Origin: Mucilaginibacter corticis | GTDB taxonomy: Bacteria > Bacteroidota > Bacteroidia > Sphingobacteriales > Sphingobacteriaceae | Length of the DNA: 64,000 bases | Direction of reading: 5' to 3' | NCBI RefSeq assembly: GCF_007558865.1 | Contig: NZ_VLPK01000001.1 | Coordinates: forward strand, 2,108,001-2,172,000 | Part shown: in pieces, positions 17,760-26,927 of the stretch | How positions within the stretch are numbered: position 1 is the stretch's first letter | How the letters are laid out: each line of letters opens with the position of its first letter | Translations under genes and position numbers: made by a program | Notes under the pieces: generated by a model | Databases searched by the model: none | Seen by the model: only the letters and a program-made list of their open reading frames with translations | Told to the model about the DNA's origin: nothing

Positions 17760-17803
17760 GGCACAAGTACTCAGCCCACATGCCATTGCTGCATACTTGC
17801 GCC
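17760..17803 (-). repeat. Hairpin repeat, copy D, inverted
   Basis: Arms GGCACAAGTA (17760-17769) and TACTTGCGCC (17794-17803) are the reverse complement of the arms of copy B, with a different loop. It lies 12 bp from copy A in opposite orientation, the head-to-head arrangement seen in REP/BIME-type elements. Confidence 0.65.
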
Positions 17804-17811
17804 AGCTCTGT

Positions 17812-17915
17812 GGTATTTGTTGCTCTGATCTTCATTTTGATAAACCAAAGGTAGCTTATTTACAGGCTACGGCCGATAGGGCAACGTTCAAAAAGTGTTG
17901 CTAAACGTTCAAAAT
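17812..17915. repeat. 104-bp direct repeat, copy 2 (orphan AraC promoter)
   Basis: This is 102/104 identical to 16382-16485. It includes the AraC start codon and 8 codons on the minus strand, but no AraC gene follows, so it is an orphan copy. Its left border abuts hairpin copy D, suggesting that the rearrangement happened at or near that repeat. Confidence 0.9.
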
Positions 17916-18005
17916 GTCGATATGATAAATGAATGGACATTGGTCGAAGTTTAATGAGTGCAACTTCGACCGGTGAGGAGATAAGCCTGTAAAAAACAGA
18001 TATTC

Positions 18006-18671
18006 TTATTGATCCTCTTTATCGCTTTCTTCTTCTGCCTTTTCAGCTGCATCATTCAGATTTGTTGTAATAGGATGATCAGCGAGGAGTTTGGCAAAAA
18101 AAGCCAGGTTGCCGGTCATATAACGCAGGCTTTTGTTAGTATACAGGTATCGTTCTCCACCGGCTTCCACGTAATCTTTTTCACCGCCTGCCATACCTAC
18201 CCAATAAGCATTAACATTAGGCGGAATAGTAAATCCAACTTCCTGCAATGACCAAAGCACTTGCGCTGCACAACTGTGTGCGCCGTCTTCATTACCTGTT
18301 ACTAAACAGCCTGCAACTTTATTGTAAGGCATATATTGTCCTGTTTCCTTATCCATCAAGTCCTCATCTCTGAAAATAGCATCGAGCCTTTCTATAACTT
18401 TTTGAGAAGTGGATGCCAGATGCCCCATCCAAATAGGGGTGGCAATTACAAAAATGTTGCAGGCTTTGATTTTTTCCAGGATCAGCGGCCATTCGTCACC
18501 ATTTCCTTCGTCCGATGTATTGCCGGTTAATACGTTATAATCATTCAGCCTGATGATCTCTGTTGCAAAACCTTGTCCGCGCAATTGTTGGGCAGCTTTT
18601 TCGGCAAGCGCGCCGGTATTGCTGAAATCCGGCTTGCGTTTAAGTGTGCAGTTGATGAATAATGCTTTCAT
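18006..18671 (-). CDS. Flavodoxin-like NAD(P)H-dependent FMN reductase
   Basis: The 221-residue protein starts MKALFINCTLKRKPDFSNTG, the FMN phosphate loop of the flavodoxin-like fold. It continues IFVIATPIWMGHLASTSQKV, the loop that contacts the flavin ring, and GCLVTGNEDGAH for the third flavin-binding segment. It should be a soluble FMN-dependent quinone, azo or nitro compound reductase. The charged tail after residue 200 (AEKAEEESDKEDQ) is unusual. The stop codon of the FAD gene upstream is only 3 bp away, so the two oxidoreductases are almost certainly one transcript. Confidence 0.85.
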   Translation of the reverse strand: MKALFINCTLKRKPDFSNTGALAEKAAQQLRGQGFATEIIRLNDYNVLTGNTSDEGNGDEWPLILEKIKACNIFVIATPIWMGHLASTSQKVIERLDAIFRDEDLMDKETGQYMPYNKVAGCLVTGNEDGAHSCAAQVLWSLQEVGFTIPPNVNAYWVGMAGGEKDYVEAGGERYLYTNKSLRYMTGNLAFFAKLLADHPITTNLNDAAEKAEEESDKEDQ

Positions 18672-18674
18672 GGG

Positions 18675-19877
18675 TTATCGGTTAAATTCAAACAGATGTG
18701 TATTGTTATTTTTTTTATTTAAGATCAGGTCGCGAATGATCTCTGCTGCAATAACACTAAAGGTGATGCCATTACCGCCAAATCCCAATGCGAAATAGGT
18801 ATTGGGGCGTTCGGGGATACTGCCAATATAAGGCAGTCCGTCTTTTGTACTTGCGAAGGCTCCTGCCCAACTAAAATCTGCCTTTAAAGGAATGTGAGGC
18901 ATCCTTTTTCTAAATGCCGCTACTAATTGGTTAGTTTTCCCGGCGATAATATTTGGCGCGATATGCGGATGATGATAAGGATCGTCGCAGCCGCCTATCA
19001 GGATGCGGTTCTCGCTCACCACCCTAAAATATTGATAGGGAACGGCGGTTTCCCAAACAAGACTGTTTTTATGCCAGAAATACTCTTTTGAAAGCGGTTC
19101 AGAAACCAGCGCATAGGTCGAATTGATATCCGCAATTTTCTTTGGGATATATTTCAGGCTTTCATACCCGCAGGCTATTACCAGTTTTTTGGCTTTTACC
19201 TTTACACCATTTTTCATGGTTAATGTAACTCCATGGTTATATTCAATATCTTGCACCTGGGTATTATTAAAAACCCGGTGGCCATGTTTTACCAGGTCTT
19301 TAAATAACGCGTGTGTTAATAAATAAGCGTCAACCTCGCCGCCGTCTTTGCTGAAGACAGCTGCCGGCGCATCGAAATTAAACTTACTTTGAATGTCTTT
19401 GGGGTCTAGCCAGTCGATCACAAAACCATGCTTTTTTCTTAGCTCATATTCTGCCCTGAGTTTGGCGACATGGGTTTGATAAGTAGCATATTGCAGGCTG
19501 GGGACGATATGAAAATCGAAATGTGGTTTCAGTGTCGCGCAAAGGTTCTCGATGGTATAGATCGATTCACGGCAGAGTTGGTAAGCCCGTACTGCGTTTT
19601 GTTCGCCTACCAATTTGGTAAGTTCGGTAAGTGGCGTGTCTATCTCATACTGCAGGAAAGCTGTACTGGCAGCAGTACTGCCAAGCCCTACGTGGCGACG
19701 GTCAAACACAGCAATACTTAAGCCGGCTTCTTTAAGGTGCCAGGCGGTAAGCGCGGCGCTTATGCCCGCGCCCATCACGGCTACGTCTACCTCAAGGTTT
19801 TCATCTAATGAAGGATACTGGGCCACAAGGCCGTCCTTCATTAACCAGTAAGGCAATTGCTCGTACAGATTCATCAA
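18675..19877 (-). CDS. FAD-dependent oxidoreductase (DAO family)
   Basis: The 400-residue protein carries the Rossmann FAD-binding motif VAVMGAGISAALTAWHLKE (residues 33-51) ending in the ribose-binding FDRR, then GLGSTAASTAFLQYEID and the C-terminal YFALGFGGNGITFSVIAAE, the usual second FAD contact of the D-amino-acid oxidase group. It lacks an export signal. The reaction is probably oxidation of an amine or amino acid, with no visible clue to substrate; related proteins sometimes carry a C-terminal Rieske domain, which is missing here. Met1 or Met2 may be the start. It is co-transcribed with the flavodoxin-like gene. Confidence 0.85.
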   Translation of the reverse strand: MMNLYEQLPYWLMKDGLVAQYPSLDENLEVDVAVMGAGISAALTAWHLKEAGLSIAVFDRRHVGLGSTAASTAFLQYEIDTPLTELTKLVGEQNAVRAYQLCRESIYTIENLCATLKPHFDFHIVPSLQYATYQTHVAKLRAEYELRKKHGFVIDWLDPKDIQSKFNFDAPAAVFSKDGGEVDAYLLTHALFKDLVKHGHRVFNNTQVQDIEYNHGVTLTMKNGVKVKAKKLVIACGYESLKYIPKKIADINSTYALVSEPLSKEYFWHKNSLVWETAVPYQYFRVVSENRILIGGCDDPYHHPHIAPNIIAGKTNQLVAAFRKRMPHIPLKADFSWAGAFASTKDGLPYIGSIPERPNTYFALGFGGNGITFSVIAAEIIRDLILNKKNNNTHLFEFNR

Positions 19878-19999
19878 AAACCAAACCCGGGTTTTCGATA
19901 AAAGTTTTTAATTTAATTATTAGTTATTTTTTAAAACAAAGGCGATAGGTTAAGCAACTCAGATAGTTAGTTTTCCTTTCACTCCTGCAAGCCCAGGCT

Positions 20000-20051
20000 G
20001 GCGCAAGTATATTGGGCAGTTAAGCGGGCAAAGGCTACTTGTGCCTTTATT
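20000..20051 (+). repeat. Hairpin repeat, copy B
   Basis: Arms GGCGCAAGTA (20000-20009) and TACTTGTGCC (20036-20045) pair with one wobble; the loop contains GGGCAGTTAAGCGGGCAAAG. It lies 8 bp from the stop codon of the leftward GNAT gene, in the same relation to a 3' end as copy C to a 5' end. Confidence 0.78.
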
Positions 20052-20058
20052 GTAAAAG

Positions 20059-20577
20059 TTATAAGTTTTTTTTCATCATGATATCTGTCTGTACATCGCT
20101 GCCTAATTTGAAGATATGCTTATCAAAAGGGACAAATCCGTTTTTTGTATAGAAACTGATAGCTCTGGGATTTTCTTCCCATACGCCAAGCCATACATAA
20201 TTTGCATTGATTTCAAAAGCAGTTTCAATGGCCTGATCATATAACATATTTGCTACTCCTTTACCATAATAGGCTTTCATAACGTAGATTCGTTCAATTT
20301 CAAGAGCAAGATCATCTTTTAACTCTGTCTGAGCCTTGCCGGTATTGATCTTTAGATAGCCGATTGTTGTGTCTTCAAACACCGCAAAATAGAATGTCGA
20401 TCCCTGATTGTTTATTTCTTCAGTAAGTTTAGTCAGTGATAAGTTTTGTTCAAGATAATGTTTCATATTCTCTTCGGTATTTACGGCCGAAAAAGCTTCT
20501 ATAAACGTTTCACTTGCTATTTTCTGCAATTGGTCCGCATCGGCGCTCGTTGCCTTAACTATCTTTACATTTTCCAT
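20059..20577 (-). CDS. GNAT-family N-acetyltransferase
   Basis: The 172-residue protein has the full GNAT fold: MENVKIVKATSADADQLQKI for the first strand and helix, IGYLKINTG for the central strands, IYVMKAYYGKGVANMLYDQA with the acetyl-CoA pyrophosphate loop, and WLGVWEENPRAISFYTKNGF for the last strands. It should transfer an acetyl group from acetyl-CoA to a small molecule or protein amine. The gene stands alone between two hairpin repeats (copies B and C), with 181 bp to the FAD gene start. Confidence 0.88.
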   Translation of the reverse strand: MENVKIVKATSADADQLQKIASETFIEAFSAVNTEENMKHYLEQNLSLTKLTEEINNQGSTFYFAVFEDTTIGYLKINTGKAQTELKDDLALEIERIYVMKAYYGKGVANMLYDQAIETAFEINANYVWLGVWEENPRAISFYTKNGFVPFDKHIFKLGSDVQTDIMMKKNL

Positions 20578-20622
20578 CTCAGAAATTTCTTATACTGTTA
20601 TATCCCCATCAGACCCCTGGGT

Positions 20623-20671
20623 AGCACAAGCATGTCGGGCAGTTAAGCGGACAAATGCTACTTGCGCCTTT
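20623..20671 (+). repeat. Hairpin repeat, copy C
   Basis: This is the most diverged copy, with right arm TACTTGCGCC (20659-20668) and a left arm AGCACAAGCA; the loop GTCGGGCAGTTAAGCGG matches copies A and B. It lies 46 bp upstream of the GNAT start. The remaining gap to 20872 has three TGTACCA words (20760-20838) but no gene. Confidence 0.65.
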
Positions 20672-20872
20672 GCGTTTTACAGAAAAATACAATAATCTTA
20701 TATACAACTATTTGTAACATTTTCAGCTATAAACTCACTGACTTATCCTGTGTGTTATGTTGTACCAATCTGTACCACCTGTTTTTAGCAATTGCTTAAT
20801 TTACAGTAGTTTAATTAAAAGTGCTGTTCCAACTGTACCAACCGTCACACATTCGCGTGGAACACCACACGC

Positions 20873-23392
20873 CTACAACGCATCCACCTCCACATTATCC
20901 ATTTTAGCCAAAGCACGGTATGTCCTTAAACCTACACTGCCTGTTTTGTATTCACTATCGGTAGCGGTAATTACAGGCGCGGCAGCATCGTTTAAAAACA
21001 CCTCGAATTTATCGCCGTTGGCTTTAACTTTTATGCGGTAGGTTTCGGCGGTCTTAAGGTCCTGCTTGGCCGAGGCTATCACCACCCATTTGCCATTGCT
21101 TGATTTGCCCAGCTCGATGGTGCCTTTTTGCGCGTTAAGGCCCAGATAATAACCTTCGTACGCTTCAGAACCAATGGCCGGTTTAGCCACCCTGAAGATC
21201 AGGCCCGCGTCGCCCTCGCTGTTAACCGCCACGTTGGCACTGTAGGTAAAGTTGGCAAAGTTGGTGCCTGTAGCCACTATCTTGGCGCCGGTGCCCGAGT
21301 TGTTAACGTCTATCGATCCGCAGTTGATGGCGTTGTTTTCATAATACCACCTGCCGCCGTAAATCACCCAGCCTTTTGCGGTGTTGTCGGTAAAGTCTTC
21401 GCTTAAATGCTTGGTGTTCCAAACGGTTGTACCAATGGTAGGGAACACGCTGATGCGGATGTTCTGCGAGCCGAACGGCACAAGGGTAACATCCTCTGTC
21501 TTTGCGGCTGATGGTACAGGGCTCAACGGTACGTCAAACGCAGATGTGCCGCGCTGATCTAAGGTCCATGAAGGGATCTGTTTGGCCTTTACTTTCAGTT
21601 CCACAGGGGTTTGGTCCGCCAGGAAAGGGTCGTCGGTCATCTTGCCTTTAACCACTTTGAACTGCTCGTTCAGTTTGCTGTTATCCAGCAGCAGGCCATA
21701 GTTCCACGGCGATGAGGGAACGATCTGGGTATCATAAAAGCCTGCAACCTTATGTTCTTTGATGTTGGTTACCGCCTGATTGATCTTTAGCGAGTAAACG
21801 ATAGGCCCGCGTTCAACGCTTATGGCATTGTTTACCTGTTTCTCGGTTTCCACATGCATCGGGAAGTTGATGCTGATCTTGTCGTTATTGTTCCATTTCC
21901 TGCTGATCACCAGCATCTCGCCGCTTTGAACGCCCGGCAGCGCTTTGCCGTTAACCGAAACTTGCGGGTTTAAGCACCATGCCGGAATGCGTAAATGAAC
22001 AGGGAACGAAGCCGGACCTGACAAGGCCACATTTAACCTGATCTGCTCTTCAAAAGGATAGTTGGTATCTTCTGTCACCTTAACCTTTTTACCTTTACCC
22101 ACAAGGGCGCTGATCTCCATTGGTCCGTAAGTATTGATAGCCAGACCGCCATCAGGGGTGGCCATAGCACTGTTTTTAACAAAGTAGGGCCAACCCATGT
22201 GCATGTTATAACGGCAGCAAGGGAAGCCCGAGTAGGGGCTTAACAACAAGCCGTTGCCATAATCCTGGTTAAAGCCATGCTGGCCGTCTGCCGCTCGGAC
22301 CTCGTTGGGCAGGGTATAGTACGAGTGTTCTTTCAAATCGCGGCTAAATTGGGCGGGTAGGGCATTAAAGGCCACTTTCTCCAAATGATCGCCAATTTTA
22401 GCGTCATGAAATACGCGCGACGCGGTTTCCAGGCTTTGCATCCACTCCACCACGGTACAGGTTTCAACCCCCTCTACCGAGCTATGGCCCGACATGTGTT
22501 CGGTACCCGCGCCCAAGCCCTCGGGCTGCCCGTTCTCATACAGGATATGGGCTATACCTTTTTGCATAGCGGTGTTGTAGATCGGCTCGGCCGAAAACTC
22601 GGACACAACCGCCGGGAATTTCAAGGCCTGAGCAACGTTTACCATGTGCCTTGGCTGGTAATCATCGCCATAAAAATGAAACTTGTTATTGGTAAAGATA
22701 TCCTGCCATTGATAGGCTTGTGTTTTTAGCTTATTGGCCAGCTGCAGTAAGGTAGCGTCGCCGGTTTTGTTGTACACCCATAGCACCAGCTCAATATTAT
22801 CACCGGCGCGTGATTTGCCCCAGGCATCTAACGGCTCGGCATCTAAATGAGCCAACTGGTATTTAAAGTATTTGCTTAAGCAAGGTATTACCCGGTTGTC
22901 ATTTGTGGCCTCATAATAGCTTTGCAGCGCATACATGTAGGGCATGCGCGGCCACCAGTCCTTCATTTTAGGTGGACCGAAAAGCCCGTCTTCCTGCTGG
23001 TGCGACAGGGTATAGTCTATCCACTTTTTTGCCTTTGCCTTAAGCGCAGGGTCATCCAAAGTATAAGCTAATGACACCAGGCCCTTAACGTAATAAGCTA
23101 CCTTTTCCCATCCGTTACCGGTGCCACCCAGCCAGTCGGAGTTTGGCCCCAGGTCGTTATCGCCGGGGTACAGTTCTTCAGCATGGCCGGTAAAGCCATC
23201 TTTTTGCATTTCCAACTGTTTAAGCAGCCAGCCTTTGGCCTTAATGCTGCCCAGCGGTAATTGCACATAGGCACCCTGCTTTAACGGGGAGCGGTTAAAT
23301 GAATAGTTGGCTGTCGGGCTTTGCTGCGCAATGGTAGTGTTTGCCAAAAACAGGCCTGCAAAACACCATACGGATAGGCTATATAATTTCAT
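20873..23392 (-). CDS. GH127 beta-L-arabinofuranosidase-type glycoside hydrolase
   Basis: The 839-residue protein starts with a signal peptide (MKLYSLSVWCFAGLFLANTT, cleaved near IAQQ) and is therefore periplasmic or exported. Residues 35-640 match DUF1680/GH127. VEGVETCTVVEWMQS supplies the Glu and zinc-binding Cys of the active site, and SGFPCCRYNMHMGWP supplies the Cys-Cys pair, one of which is the nucleophile in HypBA1. The last 190 residues form a concanavalin-like sandwich (GWVIYGGRWYYENNAINCG to TYRALAKMDNVEVDAL), probably a carbohydrate-binding module. Release of terminal beta-L-arabinofuranose is the best prediction. It lies downstream of the SGNH gene at 23606 in the same direction. 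Confidence 0.88.
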   Translation of the reverse strand: MKLYSLSVWCFAGLFLANTTIAQQSPTANYSFNRSPLKQGAYVQLPLGSIKAKGWLLKQLEMQKDGFTGHAEELYPGDNDLGPNSDWLGGTGNGWEKVAYYVKGLVSLAYTLDDPALKAKAKKWIDYTLSHQQEDGLFGPPKMKDWWPRMPYMYALQSYYEATNDNRVIPCLSKYFKYQLAHLDAEPLDAWGKSRAGDNIELVLWVYNKTGDATLLQLANKLKTQAYQWQDIFTNNKFHFYGDDYQPRHMVNVAQALKFPAVVSEFSAEPIYNTAMQKGIAHILYENGQPEGLGAGTEHMSGHSSVEGVETCTVVEWMQSLETASRVFHDAKIGDHLEKVAFNALPAQFSRDLKEHSYYTLPNEVRAADGQHGFNQDYGNGLLLSPYSGFPCCRYNMHMGWPYFVKNSAMATPDGGLAINTYGPMEISALVGKGKKVKVTEDTNYPFEEQIRLNVALSGPASFPVHLRIPAWCLNPQVSVNGKALPGVQSGEMLVISRKWNNNDKISINFPMHVETEKQVNNAISVERGPIVYSLKINQAVTNIKEHKVAGFYDTQIVPSSPWNYGLLLDNSKLNEQFKVVKGKMTDDPFLADQTPVELKVKAKQIPSWTLDQRGTSAFDVPLSPVPSAAKTEDVTLVPFGSQNIRISVFPTIGTTVWNTKHLSEDFTDNTAKGWVIYGGRWYYENNAINCGSIDVNNSGTGAKIVATGTNFANFTYSANVAVNSEGDAGLIFRVAKPAIGSEAYEGYYLGLNAQKGTIELGKSSNGKWVVIASAKQDLKTAETYRIKVKANGDKFEVFLNDAAAPVITATDSEYKTGSVGLRTYRALAKMDNVEVDAL

Positions 23393-23512
23393 AATGTGGT
23401 TTTAACTGTAAGGACAGCAAACTTAATTATTTAGCCAAAGAAAAGTGCCGGGAGGCGCATAAAAACAATAAGATCATTTTCATAAAGATCAAGAACCAAA
23501 GCATTATGCCAT

Positions 23513-23543
23513 CATAGCGATGGGTTTTAAACCCATCGCTATG
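23513..23543. repeat. Intergenic palindrome, same family as 4708-4734
   Basis: The 31-bp unit has perfect arms CATAGCGATGGGTTT and AAACCCATCGCTATG around one T. It lies in the 213-bp gap between the GH127 start and the SGNH stop; nothing else is recognisable there. Confidence 0.75.
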
Positions 23544-23605
23544 AAAAAGCCGTGCAAAACGGCCCGAAATTTATCCGAATCATCATAAAGAAAGATGATG
23601 TTTGT

Positions 23606-24814
23606 TTACTTATTCACCAAAAAGTAAACAATGCGGCAGGCATTGCCGGCGCTGCCTTTGTTTTTATCGCTGCTGATGGTCAGCCTAAGCTGATGCGACC
23701 CTTCTTTTAACCCGCTGGCAAATAGCACATACCAGGGCAGGTGCAGCGACGAACTCCATTGCGTATAAAGATCGATCTGTTTTTCGGGCCCGTTGTCAAT
23801 GCTATACTTTACTATTCCCGCATCCGCGCCCGACACCACGGCCATCCCTATGGCATTGCCTTTAAACGGCAGAGTTAAGGTTGAACCGGCTTTGGTACCC
23901 TCTAATACCGGCACTTTCACAAAGCCATCTCTAACGCCAATGTGGTCGGTTGGTGTCCAGCTTTTGTATAGGGTCCAGTCGGCACCTGTATGCGCGTTGC
24001 TGATGTTTAAATAACTGCCATTGGTGAAGCTGTCTGGGTTAAGCAGTGGTATTTTAGTAATGTCGTGTTTATCGGTATGATCGCGGGTCTTGGCTGGGAC
24101 GCTTAGTTCGGCAGCCAGCAAAGTCCTTATCGCTTCAAAATACAGGCGTTGGCCAAAAGGTGCGGGGTGCAGGTCCTTAAAATCCTTATCCCAGTCAAAC
24201 TCTTTGTTGGCCAGTTTGTCGGTTACCGCTTTTGCCAGGTTGATGGATGGCAGGTTATAATGCCCGGCAACCAGTTCATGGTTGGCTACAGATGTAGGCA
24301 CCAGCCCTTTCCGGTAAAGGTTGGTTTTATCGGGATCGGCAAAGGACATCATCACGATATCCATATATGGATTGCTTTTCAGGGCATGCCTTACAATACC
24401 TTCTAATGACTTCACCTGCGTAACGCTGTCAGTGCCGTTCACCTGGTCGTTTACGGCGGCTTCAAGAAATAACAGGTCTATTTTGGCCGAATCCAACACA
24501 TCGCGCTGCAACCTGAAAACATGCGGCAGGCTACCCAGGGAGGGAATGCCCGCGGCTATGAACCTGAAGTTGACCTTGGGGTAGCTGTCTTTCAAATACC
24601 CGCAAACCATTTGTCGCCACCCCGGATTATAGGTGATCGACCCGCCTAAGAAGGCTACCGTTACGTCTTTACGAGTATTGATCGCGTGTTCTACATTTAC
24701 CAATCCGCCCCGTTTTTGGATATAGTTACTAAAAGGCAGTGACTGCACTTGCGCCGATACCTGCATACAGAGAACTAAGGCAAACACTATAATTGGCAGG
24801 CACTTTTTAGTCAT
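23606..24814 (-). CDS. Two-domain SGNH hydrolase (probable carbohydrate esterase)
   Basis: A signal peptide (MTKKCLPIIVFALVLCMQVS, cleaved after AQ) is followed by an SGNH domain with VAFLGGSITY (nucleophile Ser59), LFLEAAVNDQVNG (block III Asn) and the KDLHPAPFGQRLYFEAI block with Asp and His. From about residue 250 a second beta-rich domain follows (KAGSTLTLPFKGNAIGMAVV to the end), resembling the accessory domain of two-domain polysaccharide esterases. It should deacylate a plant or host glycan in the periplasm. It is divergent from the GH110 operon across a 212-bp gap, which probably holds both promoters. Confidence 0.85.
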   Translation of the reverse strand: MTKKCLPIIVFALVLCMQVSAQVQSLPFSNYIQKRGGLVNVEHAINTRKDVTVAFLGGSITYNPGWRQMVCGYLKDSYPKVNFRFIAAGIPSLGSLPHVFRLQRDVLDSAKIDLLFLEAAVNDQVNGTDSVTQVKSLEGIVRHALKSNPYMDIVMMSFADPDKTNLYRKGLVPTSVANHELVAGHYNLPSINLAKAVTDKLANKEFDWDKDFKDLHPAPFGQRLYFEAIRTLLAAELSVPAKTRDHTDKHDITKIPLLNPDSFTNGSYLNISNAHTGADWTLYKSWTPTDHIGVRDGFVKVPVLEGTKAGSTLTLPFKGNAIGMAVVSGADAGIVKYSIDNGPEKQIDLYTQWSSSLHLPWYVLFASGLKEGSHQLRLTISSDKNKGSAGNACRIVYFLVNK

Positions 24815-25026
24815 ATCGTATCAGTAAAAGTTTATTGGTTGTTGGTTGACCGGCTTGGATTTAATGCAAACCATCACAAAGCTAAGGTTAACAATTAACG
24901 CCGAATTATGCAATACTGCCATTGTATTTAATGATATTATCTAAAGCCCGCTTTAGGACGACATGGGGTTAGTTAATCAAATATTTATTGCTGATAATTG
25001 TGTTGCTACACCAATTTAACTAAATA

Positions 25027-26871
25027 ATGCAGACCGGTAATCTATTTTCAAGATCATCTATACTGATAGTCCTCGCGCTTTTCTTCGCGCTTGGTCTGAA
25101 AGCGCAGGCTAAGCACACGCGCCCGTCGGCAGGTATTACCTATTTTATAGATCCGGCCAAAGGCAATGATCATAATACCGGCACAGCTGTTGGCAAACCC
25201 TGGAAGACCTTTGAGCAGCTTAACCGGCTTACGCTTTCGGCGGGTGACGGGGTTAAGGTAATTGCTCCCGGCTCTTTTCACACTTCGCTGGTATTAAAAG
25301 CCATGGGAACCAAAGAACGACCGGTTAAAGTATGGTTCGCGCCGGGCAGGTATAACTTCTTCCCGGATGGCGCGACTAAAAGGCAACTGCATATCACCAA
25401 TACCAATGATACGCCTTACGCTTTAAAAGCCATCGCGCTGATGTTTGACAGTTGTAAATATGTTGACGTCGAAGCGTCCAACGCTGCCACCATAGTATTG
25501 CGTGGCAAAATGATAGAAACATTTGTAAACGCCTGCGATCATATCCGCTTAAGCGGCTTAAATTTTGATTACCAGCGCCCAACGGTATCCGAATTGAAGG
25601 TGCTGTCGGTTACAAATAATTATGCTGATGTGCTGATCAATAAAGACTCAAAATATACCATCAAAGATAGCCTGCTTACCTGGCAGGGCGAAGGTTGGAG
25701 TTATCGCCCCGGCTGGTACTGGCAGGTTCTTGACCCTGCTACAAATGAGCTGGAAAGAACAGATATATCTATTGAAAAAGCTAAATTCAGTTCGATGGGC
25801 GGTAACAAGGTCCGGATCCATTTTGCAAAGAATCCCGGATTTAAAGCCGGACTGATCTATCAGAACCGCGACGTAACCCGCGACTGCGCCGGCATATTCA
25901 TGCGTAACAGCAGTAATCTGTGGTTAAAAGATCTTAACATCTATTTTATGCACGGTATGGGTGTAGTGAGCCAATATTGCAATAACATCAAAATAGATCA
26001 CGTCGCAGTAAAGCCGTCGGCATCATCTGGTCGTACTTGTGCCGCCTGGGCGGATATCCTGCATTTTGCAGGCTGTAAGGGCAAGATCGAGGTTGGCAAC
26101 TCTTACCTATCTGGCGCTAATGACGATGCTATTAACGTGCACGGCATTCACTTGAAGATCATTGAAAAGCCAGCCGCAAAACAACTCAGGGTAAAGTTTA
26201 TGCATGACCAAACCTATGGCTTTAATGCTTATGCCGAGGGCGATAGCATCGATTTCATCAAACCCCAAACGCTATTGGCTTATGGCAGCAATGTGGTTAC
26301 CGAATCAAAGATGTTAAATGATAAAGAGATCCTGCTCACTTTGCAATCGCCTGTTACCGCTGATGTACAGTTGGGCGATGCTATTGAAAACACTACCGCA
26401 ACACCACAGGTGTGGATCCATCATACTACTATAGCAAGGATCCCGACGAGGGGAATACTTACCACCACAAGGCGCAAAATCGTGATCGAAAACAATAACT
26501 TTCAGCGTACGCACATGAGTGGCGTGTCCGTTAGTGATGATGCCGCTAACTGGTACGAGTCGGGCATGGTTAAGGATCTTACTATCAGCAGCAATAACTT
26601 TTATTATTGCGGCGAACCGGTGATTGCCATCCATCCTGAAAACCAGGAAACGGGTAATGTTGCTGTACATTCAAATATCACTATGATCGGCAATCATTTT
26701 TACTTAAAGGATAACAACATATTATCTGCGAAGAATACGGCCAGTATCCGGTTGATCAATAATGATATTCAGCTTAAAGGTCAATTAAAAAAGATAGATG
26801 ATCTGGTTAAATTGGATCATTGCACTGATGTTAAAATATCGCCAAATAATATAAATGCGCTGAATAAATAG
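25027..26871 (+). CDS. GH110-type alpha-1,3-galactosidase
   Basis: The 614-residue protein has a signal peptide (ending near LKAQA) and a right-handed parallel beta-helix. The segments YFMHGMGVVSQYCNNIKID, ILHFAGCKGKIEVGNSYLSG and ANDDAINVHGIHLKI match the conserved core of GH110 enzymes, which contains the acidic residues for inverting hydrolysis. GH110 members remove terminal alpha-1,3-linked galactose from blood-group B and linear alpha-Gal structures. The later part (TTTRRKIVIENNNFQRTHMS and onwards) continues the helix coils. It opens a rightward operon with GH89, GH35 and an acetyltransferase, 56 bp before the next start. Confidence 0.82.
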   Translation: MQTGNLFSRSSILIVLALFFALGLKAQAKHTRPSAGITYFIDPAKGNDHNTGTAVGKPWKTFEQLNRLTLSAGDGVKVIAPGSFHTSLVLKAMGTKERPVKVWFAPGRYNFFPDGATKRQLHITNTNDTPYALKAIALMFDSCKYVDVEASNAATIVLRGKMIETFVNACDHIRLSGLNFDYQRPTVSELKVLSVTNNYADVLINKDSKYTIKDSLLTWQGEGWSYRPGWYWQVLDPATNELERTDISIEKAKFSSMGGNKVRIHFAKNPGFKAGLIYQNRDVTRDCAGIFMRNSSNLWLKDLNIYFMHGMGVVSQYCNNIKIDHVAVKPSASSGRTCAAWADILHFAGCKGKIEVGNSYLSGANDDAINVHGIHLKIIEKPAAKQLRVKFMHDQTYGFNAYAEGDSIDFIKPQTLLAYGSNVVTESKMLNDKEILLTLQSPVTADVQLGDAIENTTATPQVWIHHTTIARIPTRGILTTTRRKIVIENNNFQRTHMSGVSVSDDAANWYESGMVKDLTISSNNFYYCGEPVIAIHPENQETGNVAVHSNITMIGNHFYLKDNNILSAKNTASIRLINNDIQLKGQLKKIDDLVKLDHCTDVKISPNNINALNK

Positions 26872-26927
26872 GCGTTTTGCTGTAAAAGCTTAATTTTAGA
26901 TGATTTTTAAAATTGCTTGTACGCTCA

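Larger units (their letters stand above)
17655..18005. other. 351-bp intergenic region made mostly of repeats
   Basis: No gene is visible. It holds two oppositely oriented hairpin repeats (17696-17747 and 17760-17803) and the second copy of the AraC promoter repeat (17812-17915). The copied AraC start codon at 17833-17835 opens a 26-codon frame that soon leaves the AraC sequence and stops, so it is a remnant. The last 90 bp show nothing I recognise. Confidence 0.7.

Noticed and set aside
17836..17915. A second AraC gene at the right copy of the repeat
   Set aside because: Only 8 codons match; the frame leaves the AraC sequence and stops after 26 codons.
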